Origin: Dasyornis broadbenti
Taxonomy: Eukaryota; Chordata; Aves; Passeriformes; Dasyornithidae
Assembly: GCA_013397935.1 (NCBI GenBank)
Contig: VZRN01005167.1
Location: 307-64,306, forward strand
Reading direction: 5' to 3'
DNA length: 64,000 nucleotides
The position numbers and the translations under genes are program-made. This document shows positions 39,701-51,216 of the stretch, piece by piece. The notes below the pieces were generated by a model that saw nothing but the letters and a program-made list of their open reading frames with translations, was not told the DNA's origin and did no database searches. How positions within the stretch are numbered: position 1 is the first letter of the stretch; each line of letters opens with the position of its first letter.

Positions 39701-42700
39701 ACTAGCCTGCAAAGTGGTTTCCTTCGCTCCCTGTGGACTTATGCCCTGCAATATTGCTGATTTCTTCTAAAGACTTTTTTAAAGACTTGTTTCACACTCT
39801 ACTTTTCAAAATGGTGCTGAAGAAAAGGGAAAAAGCAAACAACTTTAGGGAGAAAGTAGGGAGTCTGCAGTAGGGAGAAAGTTACACTAGTGTCATAATA
39901 GGATCAAAGTTGCTTCTCACCTTACGTGTTAATCTTCTCTTAATCTCTCGTTTTTCCTCCTGCTCCTCTTGCTCATTCCGGGCTGTAAAAGATTTACAAG
40001 GATCTCAGACCATGGACTCATCGGGCATGCACAGTTTGCAACAAAATAAGCCTTTCCATCAGTATATTAATGTTTCAGGACCTCTCAGATGCACTGTGTA
40101 TCCCTCAGGGGCTGGTGAACGTCCTCGATCCGTAGCTACTGTGCTTCTTCACACGCTTCATAAAACATCTACAGCTTCCTTCCTTTCCCTGTGTTGGCAC
40201 CTCTTCATGTGTGTCACTTTCTAGAAGGGCTGGGCAGCAAGCCAGCTCTTCAAAAAATGTTATCTCCCTGCCCACAGGCCTGGCAGCCTCAGGGGGCTCA
40301 GCTACGATAGGGTTGGATTCTGAAAGGTCAATGGTTGGAAAAGAAACAGGCATTTTTTTTCCATCTACAGAAGAATTTCTCGCAGCTACTCTTTGGAGAT
40401 AATAGAAAAAAACCCTCTGGAATAGAGGTGCCAGGGAAATCGTGCAACTTCCCTTGGCATGAGCAGAGTTAAGGAGAGTGTGTCCTTCCACCACGAGCTT
40501 TCAAAGTATCACACTGGAACATAAAAGCACATCCTAGGGCAATTAACTTCCAACATTAAGCCAGAAGATCACATGCTCAAGTTCTTACCAGGGCATGCCT
40601 CAACTCTTCTCCCTCATGAGCACAATAACATTTGAGTACACTAACTCTTCTTCAACTTAGGAACAGGCTGTCATGCACTGTCTTTGAATTGAACTTTACC
40701 AAAGTCACTAAAATCCCAGGTTTCCAGGCACTCAGCTTCTCAATCAGTTAGGATCTGTCGCCACTGTTTTGCTGATGGCTGAAATGCTCCTTACTCCAAT
40801 CATGCCAGCACGTAACAGCTGAGAGCAAACATAACTCTTCAGCTTTTCCGTAAGTACTCTGTGCCCCTGCTAGATAGGACTAGCTCAGGCAGGAATAATT
40901 CTCTGCAGGGGAGATTATGGACCTCAAAGTCCAGCTGAGGACAGGTGCCTTGATTTAAATTGTTAAACTTCGGACTGCACTAAACTCAAGGGGGAATCCC
41001 ATGTTCCCCTCTGCTGATCCTGCAGATGGAGCATGCACCTCCTGCAGAGTGGCAGCAACAATCCACCATCCATAGCTCCTTCAGCTGTGAGAGTACAAGC
41101 CAGCACTCTCACTAGAAAACTGGGGCTTTCCCCACACAGAAATGAGACCTAAGGTTTAGAAACCTCACCTCTGAGTAGGTGAGGAGGGCTAGGCTGGAAA
41201 CCAGATTTCTTGCTACTCAGGATGGTAGAGTTGACAGTGCTATCACAACTGCTCACTTACTTCAGCAGTTCTGGGAAGGGCTCCACCAAAGTGGACAAAG
41301 AACCTGTAGATGTTATGATGTTTCATACACACTACACTTCTGATCTTTTTAAGTGCCATTTTACCAAAAATACTGCTTATATTTTCAGAAGGAAGGAAAC
41401 CGGTAGGGGAGAAAAAGAACACACGATAGCAGGGTGTCACAACTGTCTTTTTAAGCGACCACTGAAGTACCTACACTGATAAATGTAATTTTCCTCTTTC
41501 AGTGGTTTCTCTCCCTACTGGGTTGGATTCTCTTCCAGCAATTGATACTCCAGCAATTTTTTTTCTGCCCTTTGTGTCTTAAATTTGGAGGAGTTGGTCC
41601 TGCAAATGCCTGCTTTCAGACACATCACTAAAGAGAGTCCACACAGAGTCAGGGTAGAACTGCAAACAGCCAAGGAGTTATGTATAAAACTTAGTTATGG
41701 CAATTCATTTTTGTCCTTGGCATCTGATGTTTTTGTCCCCACTCTCAGCCCAGTCACCCACCTTCAGAAACAGCCAGGCAGGCTTAAGACTTTGGGTAGG
41801 CAAACTAGAAAATAGGAATACATTCTCCTTCAAAACTAGAAAGTGACTTTGTTTTAGCTATTTCTTTGAAGTTAAGTCATGCCAATCTTGTGAAGCTACA
41901 GAACTGATGCTTTATTTTATCTTATGTGTTCAGGACATTCTCTGTTTCTCCAAACCTGTGTGTCAGGGTGAGTGGGTGGATTTAGGTGCAATTTTCATGC
42001 CTGATTTCTGTGCCAGTGTGAAATGTCCCCGGTACAGATTGAGGCATTCAGAGCTGACCTAACCATAATTTTTGTGAGGAATTTATGCAACCCTGAATGT
42101 GCCAGGCTGACAACTGGACTACTTTTATCAACCTGTGAAGTGGCACAGGGGTGGTGCGTGACAGGGGACTGAGGCATCCTTCCTCATACATTTGGACAGC
42201 AATTATAACTGCAAAGTGTTCTTTAGTCTTCAAACTAGCCCTGCAGGTCCAGACTCCTCCCACAACATGCCTTTGACCTAAATATGAGTCAGTGAATGGG
42301 GTATACTTCAGTGAAGGACCCTACAAGCACCAGTTGTCTCTGCTCCATTTCCTTGCTGTGGCTGCTGAGATCTTACTGTTGCTATCAGCAAGTAGCGGAA
42401 CTTGGCAATGGATGCTTTGCCCTTGTAAAGATAACTCAAAATTATTGCAACAGCACAGAGCTAGGAAGCGTTCAATTCATGTATAAAGACTGAGTGTCTG
42501 ACCACATTTTGCCTCATTTTTTCCCATCAGCATGGGCAGTAATGCAGTTCCACATGTAACAGGAACATCATGGTACCAGACATGACATTTTTATCAGGGA
42601 GATTTCAGCTTTAACTGCAGAGAAAATCCTGTTTAGTTCTACTTAAGAGCATGGTAGGTTTTCTTTTTTCTGTGTGTGTGTGTGTGCACTGAGCTGGGCT

Positions 42701-44844
42701 TTTGCAAATTGCTTGATCTGCTTATGCAGAGAATTTACAATCTTTTTATTATCACTTCCTAAGTCTCTCTTTCCCTACACTCCATTATATTTATTATAAT
42801 TCTCCTCAGAAGTCTAGAGGAAGGACACAAAGTGATGTACAAACCAGAAAATATTTCTATTTACTTGTTTAAGGGTAGAGCATGTTTATGCTTTCTTTTT
42901 TTTAATTATGTAACTATTTAAATTTTTTTCTTTCCTGCTGTGGTTCACCAAAAGTTGGAATGCCTTGGATATAAGGCAGCTGTTCGTCTACTAAGACACA
43001 CATGTTTTGGGGCAGATCTGTGCTAAAGCAAGCTACAAAAATTCCATTTAGGAAATACAATATGGTTCTGGATTTAGGGTAATATTTTCAAACATCCATG
43101 TCATTTAAGAGGCTTTATTCAATTAAAAAAGAAACTGATGTTACAGAGGGGGTAGTTACTCTGAAACATAAGCCATCTTTAGGGTGCTACATGGCTGCTG
43201 TGCTCGGCAGTGTGACCTTTAGGAATGTCCGCAAGGCACTGAGCGCTGGAGATGCTGCTCTCTGCTGATGTTGGCTCAAACGCCGCTGCCAAAGCAGGTG
43301 CCCAAGACCCCACCTTCCCGAGTGCCAGGGCAGTGTTTGCTGGTCACACACCAGTGCCAGGTGGTGCCTGACACGTGTTTGTTCATAGGTCCCAGGATGA
43401 CAACATGAGCTGCCAGAGAATTGGCCTCTGCGCCTGAGCCTGGCACCAGTCACGTCACAGGTCCCCACTTCTCCAGCTGTTCTGCTATGCCCCCGTGAGA
43501 CAATCACATCTGGATGTGCCAGCTATTTCCCCAGGTTCTGCCCGATTTCCTCCAGCAGCCAGTCACCGGAGTTGGGAGCAGACAGCAGGAGCACAGCTAT
43601 TAAGAAAGGGCTGGTCCCAAACAAATGGCTCTCCTGGCAGCCTCAGGCTTGCCCACGCCGCTCTGCTGCCCAGTCTTTTCTCCTCTTTGCACTGACAGTG
43701 GTGTCTCTCTCTCTCTTTGTCTGCCAATGTGTACTAACATGAACAGATGAAAACACCCTGCTGGGCATTAACACTACCATTAATTTGCTAAGAATTTGAT
43801 TTTGAAGTATTTAATAAATGAATTCTGCTGATTTTCAGAGAATTAATCTTCTGCTACCACATTTTTATGATTCTAGACAATGCAGTTATTTGAACAATAG
43901 AAGGCAAATTACCAACCTACCTAAGGAGACATTATGTGTAAGGTACCATTAAGGAATACTTTTTTCTGTAGTAATTTTTACAAATTTTCCTGGAGATAGG
44001 CATTTACTAACTTAAAAGGGAAAGAATTTGTTTTGTTTTCTGTTTCCAAAGTAACAACAACAATTAGGTAAACAGTTTTTTTTTTTTTAAAAATATTCAA
44101 ACCACTTCCATGTGAGTAAAGAAACTAATTTTCTTCCTGTTCGTTCATGAGGTTATGAAAGTTGGACTCAGTCCAGCATCCCTTGAAGTCAGTGGCAATG
44201 TATCTACTAACTTAACTTGGTTCAGGATTTCTAAGTAGTATTTTGTCTCATTACAATATCACATGCTGAGGATCTACCAGCAAATTTTTGGCTGATTTAA
44301 AGAAAGGGTTTCAGGGGAACATTTCAGGGAAATAACCCTGAGTCACATTTGATTCTTTTTAAAATTGAATAAAGGCTCCAGCTAGCACACATTGCTGTGA
44401 AGATTTTTAGGAAAGCTAATCAAGCTACGCCCTAATGTCTTTACTAACTTACAATGGGATGCCCATCTATATAAGTGCTGCATAAAGGAGGCTTTTCAGG
44501 ATGACTGACCCCCTGTTTGGAATGTCATTCAATGTCTGGGTTTCTTTCTCCACAGATTGTTTATTCTTATAAATTTACTGACTCTGATTTTAAAGAACTG
44601 TTTCTGCAGATCTAGATGTTATTATAGACTTCCACACTCATTTGCATTTATGTCACCCTTTATTATTTTTAATTATTATTACTGATGCTTACACAGAAGA
44701 GTTGATGTTTATAAAAAACATCAAATGTACATGAAATCTAACCCAAATTATCTGGCTTCAGGTAAATGTCAGCAGAATCAGGACTTACGTTTCAGTATGT
44801 TCCTCTGCTCCAATTCTTCAGCAGTTGGCCTCTGGCTCAGTCGT
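27706..44844 (-). CDS. PHACTR1: PHACTR1, C-terminal part in five exons (phosphatase and actin regulator 1), partial
   Basis: Minus-strand coding exons in order are 44844-44789, 39982-39921, 33363-33223, 29918-29842 and 27721-27706. Phases are consistent throughout and every junction is GT-AG. The protein reads RLSQRPTAEELEQRNILKP (an RPEL motif), a charged linker RNEQEEQEEKREIKRRLTRK, LSQRPTVEELRERKIL (last RPEL motif), LIRFSDYVEV, DRRADKPWTRLTAADK, AAIRKELNEFKSSEMEVHEL, and SRHLTRFHRP-stop. RPEL motifs bind G-actin. LIRF, the YV pair, an Arg and the Trp of KPW form the RVxF-type string that docks PP1, and the FHRP tail helps shape the composite PP1 surface. PHACTR1 directs PP1 to cytoskeletal substrates, in competition with actin. 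The linker and synteny with TBC1D7 favour PHACTR1 over PHACTR2-4. The N-terminal part and first RPEL exons are not found up to position 64000. Confidence 0.95.
27722..29841 (-). other. PHACTR1 last intron
   Basis: 2.1 kb. Holds an A run at about 27737-27752 and another near 29609-29622. Nothing else recognised. Confidence 0.85.
29842..29918 (-). CDS. PHACTR1: PHACTR1 penultimate coding exon
   Basis: 77 nt encoding AAIRKELNEFKSSEMEVHEL and SRHLT plus two bases of Arg. It forms the C-terminal helix that packs against PP1. The acceptor is CTTTACAG and the donor GTAAGC. Confidence 0.94.
29919..33222 (-). other. PHACTR1 intron before the C-terminal helix exon
   Basis: 3.3 kb with no recognisable repeat family. 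It contains a 16-bp direct repeat, GCCATCAATACCAACA, at 32583-32598 and 32640-32655, and a CAAA simple repeat near 33047-33062. Confidence 0.85.
33223..33363 (-). CDS. PHACTR1: PHACTR1 exon with the last RPEL motif and PP1-docking string
   Basis: 141 nt, exactly 47 codons, phase 0 on both sides. It encodes LSQRPTVEELRERKIL, LIRFSDYVEV and DRRADKPWTRLTAADK. The acceptor is ACCTGCAG and the donor GTAAGT. Skipping it would keep the frame but remove PP1 docking. The open frame continuing past the donor (VSEATL...) is intron read-through. Confidence 0.95.
33364..39920 (-). other. PHACTR1 intron before the PP1-docking exon
   Basis: 6.6 kb. The main feature is the A-rich simple tract at 34025-34096. 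The rest has no repeat or gene that I can name. Confidence 0.85.
34025..34096. repeat. A-rich simple repeat with interspersed G
   Basis: About 27 consecutive A followed by runs of A broken by single G, ending at AAAAAAGGCAAGGGGGG. In the PHACTR1 sense it is a long T/C tract about 0.66 kb upstream of an acceptor. Confidence 0.9.
39921..39982 (-). CDS. PHACTR1: PHACTR1 exon, charged linker between RPEL motifs
   Basis: 62 nt encoding the end of a Pro codon and RNEQEEQEEKREIKRRLTRK. The acceptor is CTTTTACAG and the donor GTGAGA. The acidic-then-basic helix links adjacent actin-binding RPEL motifs. Confidence 0.94.
42671..42686. repeat. (TG)8 microsatellite
   Basis: Eight perfect TG units. Confidence 0.9.
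43704..43716. repeat. Short TC microsatellite
   Basis: Six and a half TC units. Confidence 0.85.
44789..44844 (-). CDS. PHACTR1: PHACTR1 exon with the penultimate RPEL motif
   Basis: 56 nt encoding RLSQRPTAEELEQRNILK and the first base of a Pro codon. The acceptor is TTTTTTCGCAG and the donor GTAAGT. It begins with the third base of a codon, so the upstream exon, outside the window or unseen, must end after two bases. Confidence 0.94.
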
Positions 44845-45241
44845 CTGCGAAAAAAGCCCAAGATCAGTTTTTGGACCATATCATATTCTCCTCAGTTCTC
44901 TGTCTTGAAGAGTTACTTTGGGGTGTGAAAGGCAGAACAGAGAGCACTGACACTGCTCCATTATGTACTTGGTATGCCTGGACCATGCGTGACACAGACC
45001 ATGCTTTGCTTTCGCAGTTTCCTCTGTTTCCAACCCACGAAAGACAAAATATGTTATGTCATCTTAGGCATGACTCTCCCATCCCTACCCCAGGCAGAGC
45101 TGCTGAAAGCTAAGCCACACAGATGTCTCCACTTAATTTCCTTCCTTCCATGCCTGCTTCCTGACTTGCACAAGTATTTCTAGCTAGGATCCAGCTAACC
45201 CTCTCGCTGCCCTCTCGCCAGCCTCCTGACTGCGCCCCATT

Positions 45242-45261
45242 TGTTCAAACGCGTTTGAACA
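45242..45261. repeat. 20-bp perfect palindrome
   Basis: TGTTCAAACGCGTTTGAACA equals its own reverse complement and has a central ACGCGT. No factor is assigned. Confidence 0.9.
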
Positions 45262-45326
45262 CACAGACACAGTCCACAGAAAAAACAAGGGACTGTTTGG
45301 CAGCACTGAGGGCAGAACAATAGCAG

Positions 45327-45371
45327 CCCTCCTCCTCCTCACCACACTCACTCCCCTCCTCCTCCTCCTCT
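45327..45371. repeat. CTC-rich imperfect simple repeat
   Basis: Two blocks of CTC repeats separated by ACCACACTCACTCCC. Confidence 0.85.
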
Positions 45372-48300
45372 TGTGGCTTTTATTAAATCCAATATTGAAG
45401 GATCAGTGTGACTTGCTAGTCAACCTGTACGTAATAGGGTCACAAACCCCACAATCTAATTACAAATGGGGACTCTGTACATAGGAATGATCTGAATATT
45501 CAGAATACAAAGCAAGCACAAAAGGGTCTTTGCAAAACAAAGAAAACCAGAGAGATGACATCAGAAGTCAGCACTGTTGGGCATCCTCATACTCTTGTCT
45601 CAGTCAATGGGAGTTTTGTCAATGATACCAATGACAGGATAGAGCCTTCTCTTCCTTCAGACATGGTCATTCAGAGACATTTCCAATTTGAGGGCCCCAG
45701 TCTCTGCCAGCTGGATGTTTCCCTGCAAGTTACTGGGCACTGATAGGAAATTAAAAGAATGCTGCATGGCTTCATCTTCTGCAACCAATGTTCCCCCGAC
45801 CCAGGGCACAGCAGCTCCCTGAAACGGAGCTGGCTCTGCAAGGCTGGACGAGAGATGTCCGACAATGGCTCCTCACCACGCAGGGGCTGAGCTGCTGGTG
45901 CACACACATCCCCAGCTTTCTCCAGAGCCAGGAGTGAATGTGTGTGCCAGTTCAAGACCCCCGCCTCTCGTGTTGTGTGTAGAGCACAGGGCTGAATGAA
46001 GCACAAGCAGTGGGTTGGAGCCCACCTCCTACACCAGCTGGTTGAAGGCAGAAGGTTTACAGGCACCTGATTTTACACAGTCTGAAGTTTTCCATTAGCA
46101 GAGGTGGTACCAGCCATAGGTCCTTTAGGGGCACTTTACACCACGAAAACAAAACAGCAGAACATGGCCCTATCTCAGTGTAGAATTTGGAGTTGCGAGC
46201 TCTGTCCTTTTCTCATCCAGACTGAACATTTATCTCATTAGAAAAGTGTTGAAAGGGACAGAAACTGATCCTTAATTCAGACGTAAAGCATGTCTGCAAA
46301 GTACTTTGAAGACAGAAAGTGCTATTCAAGGGCTTGCTATTATCATCTTTAAGATACAGAAGCTGTTGCTAATGGGAGAGTTCACCTTAGGACTACAAAG
46401 CAATTAAAACTACTTTATTTCTAGCAGCACATGAGAACCAAAGAGAAAAAGTTGCCACTTTTAGCCCCACCATGTGTGTCTGCAGGAATTGTGTTATAAA
46501 TGTTATCTCCCACGCCACTATGCTTTTCAAGAGGATGCATCAGAGGGATGTTCAGGATGAACTTCAGCCATCCAGCACGTGGATGGCTTCTACAGAAACA
46601 AGCATCGTAGTAAAAGGAGAAAGAAGAAAGTGCTCCCCAAAAGATCCTCCCCTTTCCAAGGAAGCAGCAATTGAAGGACTCAGATAACTGTTCTGTCATG
46701 AACAGTTCACACTAGGACATTTCTAACAGAAGGCAGAAGTTTTATGTACCTACAGAGGTGATTTGCAACAAGGATCAAGTCCTCCATGTGCTTGGTGAGG
46801 TACCTGCCATGAAGTAGAAGCATTTAAACTAAGCGTTCACTCCACCGTGTCATTGCTTCCACACAGGAGGACAGAGATCTCCTCCATGTGTGCCCTTGTT
46901 ATTATAGGCACCCTCTACTCCTGTGGTGCTCAGGACCTACAGACTGTGGGATTCTTCCCCACACTGGTAGGGCCCCTTAATGAAAGCCAGGAAAGGATAC
47001 CCATGTGCCCCATCAAGAGTCAAATTACTTTGTAGGTCCCAGTATCCACCCTTTTCAGGCTGCAGAGTGCTCCTGCCTAAATGGTGACCACCCTTTTAAG
47101 TGGTGCTGACCCAAGAAAGCCATGACACTTTGGATAGATCAATTCATGGGTCGTCAATCACTTTTGGGGTTTTATAATCCCAAGAATTTTTAATAACATG
47201 ATTTAGGCAGTAGGAAAAACTAAGGTATCCTTGTAGTGGAACAAAATCATAATTAATCCTTACAGTGCAAGCAGTAAAGCAGCACTGGAGGATGAAGGTC
47301 ATGAATAGAAGCCATGGAGGTTCCTGCCCTCCACTACCAGTATCTGCTTTCAGCTCCATGAACTGCTCTTACATTCCCATTTCCATCATCCTTTGGGACT
47401 GACTGAGCCTGCTCCTGCTCCTTCATTGTAAGTCCCTTCTTGATGAGCTCCTCAAACAAACCCAGCCCCTTCCATAGCCCTTCCCTTCCAAGCTCTCCCA
47501 ATTATCTCTTTTCATGGTCTCTTGCTCATTTAATTTAATTTCTTCTCATGCTGTTACACTGACTTCTGCCCCCAAACTATTGAGGCTTTACAAACACTTC
47601 CACCAGCTCCTCAGAACAGCACCATTTTAGTTCTTGTTTCTTGCCTCCTCATTTCTTGGTTTGCCAGATGTTGAACAGCTGTTAATGTCTCTGCTAATCT
47701 TTGAAAATCTTGATACTAGTTATAGATACTGTAAATCAAGAAATGCAAGGAGCTCTTGCCTTATTTCTATGGCTGCAGAGACATGTTTTTTTCTTTCACA
47801 CTAAATTTCAGAATACCATCACCAGCGTAGAGCCCTGACCTTGGCAAAGACCAGTGGTGATGGCTCCCCTCTTCTGCTTTCCTTCCTGTGCTGCCCAGAA
47901 TAAAAAATTGTTAATGAAGCCCACCTAGCTTGCAGAGGTTGATTTCAGCAGTTTGATTGCTGGCTTGCTGCTGTGCCTTATTTCATTTAACATCACAGAG
48001 GCTGCATGAGGCGATCAGGAGGCCACAGGTCAGGAAAAAGGTGTCTCATTAGCAGCACAATCAGAATAAACGGGAGAAAATGGAGGTGAGGAAGGAGCCT
48101 AGTGCCATGGCAAAGAATAGATCTGCTTGTGAAAACTGTAAGGATGGAGTGGAATGTGTGGTGCTCTGTTGACCAGAAAGGTAACTCTGGCTGTTTCATC
48201 AAACTAAGTGAGTGCAGGTGTCTAACCAAGGAACAGTCAAGACTGGCCTTAACAAGTAACCACCTCTAACTTTCTGCATTTAAAATCCCTTGTATGAACA

Positions 48301-51197
48301 TGCCTGACCTTAACAGTCTCATCTGTACAGTTTTGCAATATGCTTCAGGCATTCAAGAGGACAAGAGAGTTTTTTGTAATTTGTGCTTTCCATTGTATTG
48401 CTTGGTTTATACTTCATACATTTTTGCCATATTGATTACAACAGTTTTGCAAATACACTGTGACAAAGGTTTTACTACAAAGGAAACCTTCCTAGGATTT
48501 ATGGTGATATAAGGAAAGCCTTGCTAGGATTTCACTGAAAAAATAATATCCAAATAAGATTGTCAGTGAAAAACTAAAAGTTTGCTCACATTTACAAAGA
48601 TAAACTTGACAGCGAAACAATTTTCTGAATTAATTCCCTGCATGATCAAATGCATCACACTCCTTGTGCTAGACAGTAAGAGCTGAGCAGTTCTTCATAA
48701 GGACAGTGTATAGTGGGGCTTATTTTGTTTTGTGTTTTTATTTTTTTGTTTGTTTGTTCTTTTCAATTTGCTTTGGGCTGGGCTGGTCATATTATGGAGG
48801 ATGAGTAGGAGTTTGGGGCCAGGAGGAACAATCATTTGCAACATGCAAAATCAATTGCTGTAGATCTAAAATATTAGCTGGTGTGGAGGGAGCAACAGGA
48901 AAGAAAGGCAGCATTTTCACTGAGGGATGCTACTGTTTGGAGGCTGCCCAGCAAACTGAGAACTCAGAATGAAAGGCTTCTGCTCCGTGTGTCAGTGTTC
49001 TGCAGGAGCAATAAAAAGAAAAACATCCTTGGGCATGACAAAATACTTAAATGAAGTACACAGTGATGCTTACCGTGGTCTGCTGTGTGGCCGCTCCCCG
49101 AGGGCTCTCAGGACAGCAGCCAACCAGTTGTGGGGCCTCGGCTCAGATTTTTGCAGCCCTTTTGTCCAGCAGCACCTTTGAAGCAAGATGCTCCTGGCTG
49201 CCTAGGCTGTCCCCTACCAGGAGTCATGGGTTTTCTCTCCTTGATCTCTTGTTTTGCTGTGGATGAGCTCCACGAAAGAGCTGGTTAATCCAGCTCCATC
49301 CAACTCATAATGTGAACAGGATGATGTGGGATATGTGTTTTTTGTGTAACAGGAATTCATCTTTGCCTCTGTCCAGAGGACAAGAAAATTTAAGAGCCTA
49401 GTGTGGGGCCATACGCAAATATAATGGCTGGATATAATATAGGGCTTGCTGGAAAATGATTCCCCATACACTTGCCAGGCTTATTAACTGTGAGTGTTTG
49501 CAGGCATGAAAGGCAGAACCTAGCAGCTCTCCAGTGCTTGAATGGTGACATCTGGTGTGTGTGTGTGACCCAAGAACAGGACTGGTGGGCGCAACAGGGC
49601 ACACAGCAGTATGGTGAGGTGTCCAGAATATCCCCAAGGCATCTCTGAGCCAAGTCGTGCTCACACAGCTGTTCCTCATGACTTAAGTCACCCTGATGTA
49701 AAATAACTTCTGAGCACAGTGGGGCACAACCTCTGGAGCAACTCCTGAATTTATTCTGTACGTGCAAATATCTTTAATCAGCTGCAACTGGGCTCATACT
49801 ACCCTAGATACTGCTCTAACAGAGCCATAAATGTGAGCTGGGCACATGAGAAGCCAGCTGCTACAAAGAACTACTTGTCACATTGCTCTTCAGTTTACAT
49901 AAATGAGTGTGACTGAAGCCAGTAGAACTGCACTGATTTACATCAGTGAAATAATTCCACATGAGGAAAATTCAATGGGAGTAAAGAGCCTTAATTTACC
50001 TCGCCTTTCCCAATAATAATAATGCTGATAGCAAAGCAGAATTGATGAAGTAAAGGCTATCAGGGGCTCTTTGCACTCCTATGCCATGTACAGAAAATTC
50101 AGAGAAAAACAGAGGAGATGAAAATCTTGTATTTTCTTCTACCAGTTAACTGTTAGCACAGGGCAGGAATGAACTACCTCCTTTCCTTACATCACTGCAC
50201 AATGAGCAAAAAATCATTGTAAGCCTAGAGGTTCACTTTCTCTGAAGTGTCAGCCCAGATATTGCCAGCCAGACTGTAGAGTCTACAGAGAACTACCATT
50301 CTCCTAAACCGGATTTATAAAATGGGATTAAATACAGTTTTATCAATGAGTGAAATAAGCTGAAGTCACATTAAATAGAAAATCCCTACCCAAAGAAGTA
50401 AGTATAACAGTTTTATACCATTAAAATTCTTGTACTACACTCCATTAAGATGTTGGCTAATCTGTAGGATTATCACTTTCTTTAAGTTCACTCACAGGTA
50501 AGTGTGAAGGTCTCCTGGTATCAGTCATGATAATATGCTTTATAACTCCTTTTTCTGAGAAATTAGGGCAATAAAACCATAAGGAGCGTTTGCTACGACT
50601 CAGTTATCAGGTAATGACTACTCTCCACTTCCCTGTTGATTTAGAATATTCAGCCCCTGGGAGACAGCGGTGCTTCTGCAGCTATAAAGAAGACTGTGGC
50701 AATGGCTAGAACAGACCAACCTGGGCAAAGATGTCTGTTCATCCCTAGGAAAATCGGTGAAGCACCACTGTGACAGAGTTTAGGAGAGAACTACTTAGAC
50801 AATTTTGGTAGGAGGTGTTTGCTTTTGGTGAAAATCTAAAAAACTGCTAAGTATCAGTTGAAGATAAAAGTACTTTCTGACCGTGCCTTACTGGCAAGGT
50901 ACTACTTCTGCCTTAGTATTCCAGCGTGTTCCCTGGACTGGACCATTTGATCCAGGATAGCCACAGCAGCCCCATATCCTGGAGGAGTGAGGCAATGCTT
51001 TTGCTCAGCATTAGTGCACGGCAAGAAATACAGAACAGTCTGGAATGTGAGCCAACCAAATTACACTTCCCGTAACACATCTGCAGTTGTGTTTCCAGCT
51101 GGGCTCTACAGGAAAATCAGATTTACAACTAAAATTATTCAGACTTTAATTCAGGCTCTAAGCAGTCATTTACTACCCGCCCCCCCCCCCAAAAAAA

Positions 51198-51216
51198 NNN
51201 NNNNNNNNNNNNNNNN
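51198..51216. other. Assembly gap (19 N)
   Basis: A run of 19 N between two nearly identical edges, each CGC followed by a C run and an A run. The true sequence is unknown and the gap is probably a C/A homopolymer assembly failure. Confidence 0.95.

Larger units (their letters stand above)
39983..44788 (-). other. PHACTR1 intron between the linker and RPEL exons
   Basis: 4.8 kb. It contains (TG)8 at 42671-42686 and a short TC repeat at 43704-43716. No interspersed repeat recognised. Confidence 0.85.

Noticed and set aside
40105..40494. 129-codon minus-strand frame next to the PHACTR1 linker exon
   Set aside because: It lies upstream of the exon acceptor inside the intron and shows no family similarity.
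45671..46066. 131-codon minus-strand frame as a possible upstream PHACTR1 exon
   Set aside because: The translation has no RPEL, basic or proline-rich PHACTR-like sequence.
46421..46699. Minus-strand stretch containing LNIPL, briefly resembling an RPEL end
   Set aside because: No RPxxxEL core precedes it and the frame lacks matching splice sites.
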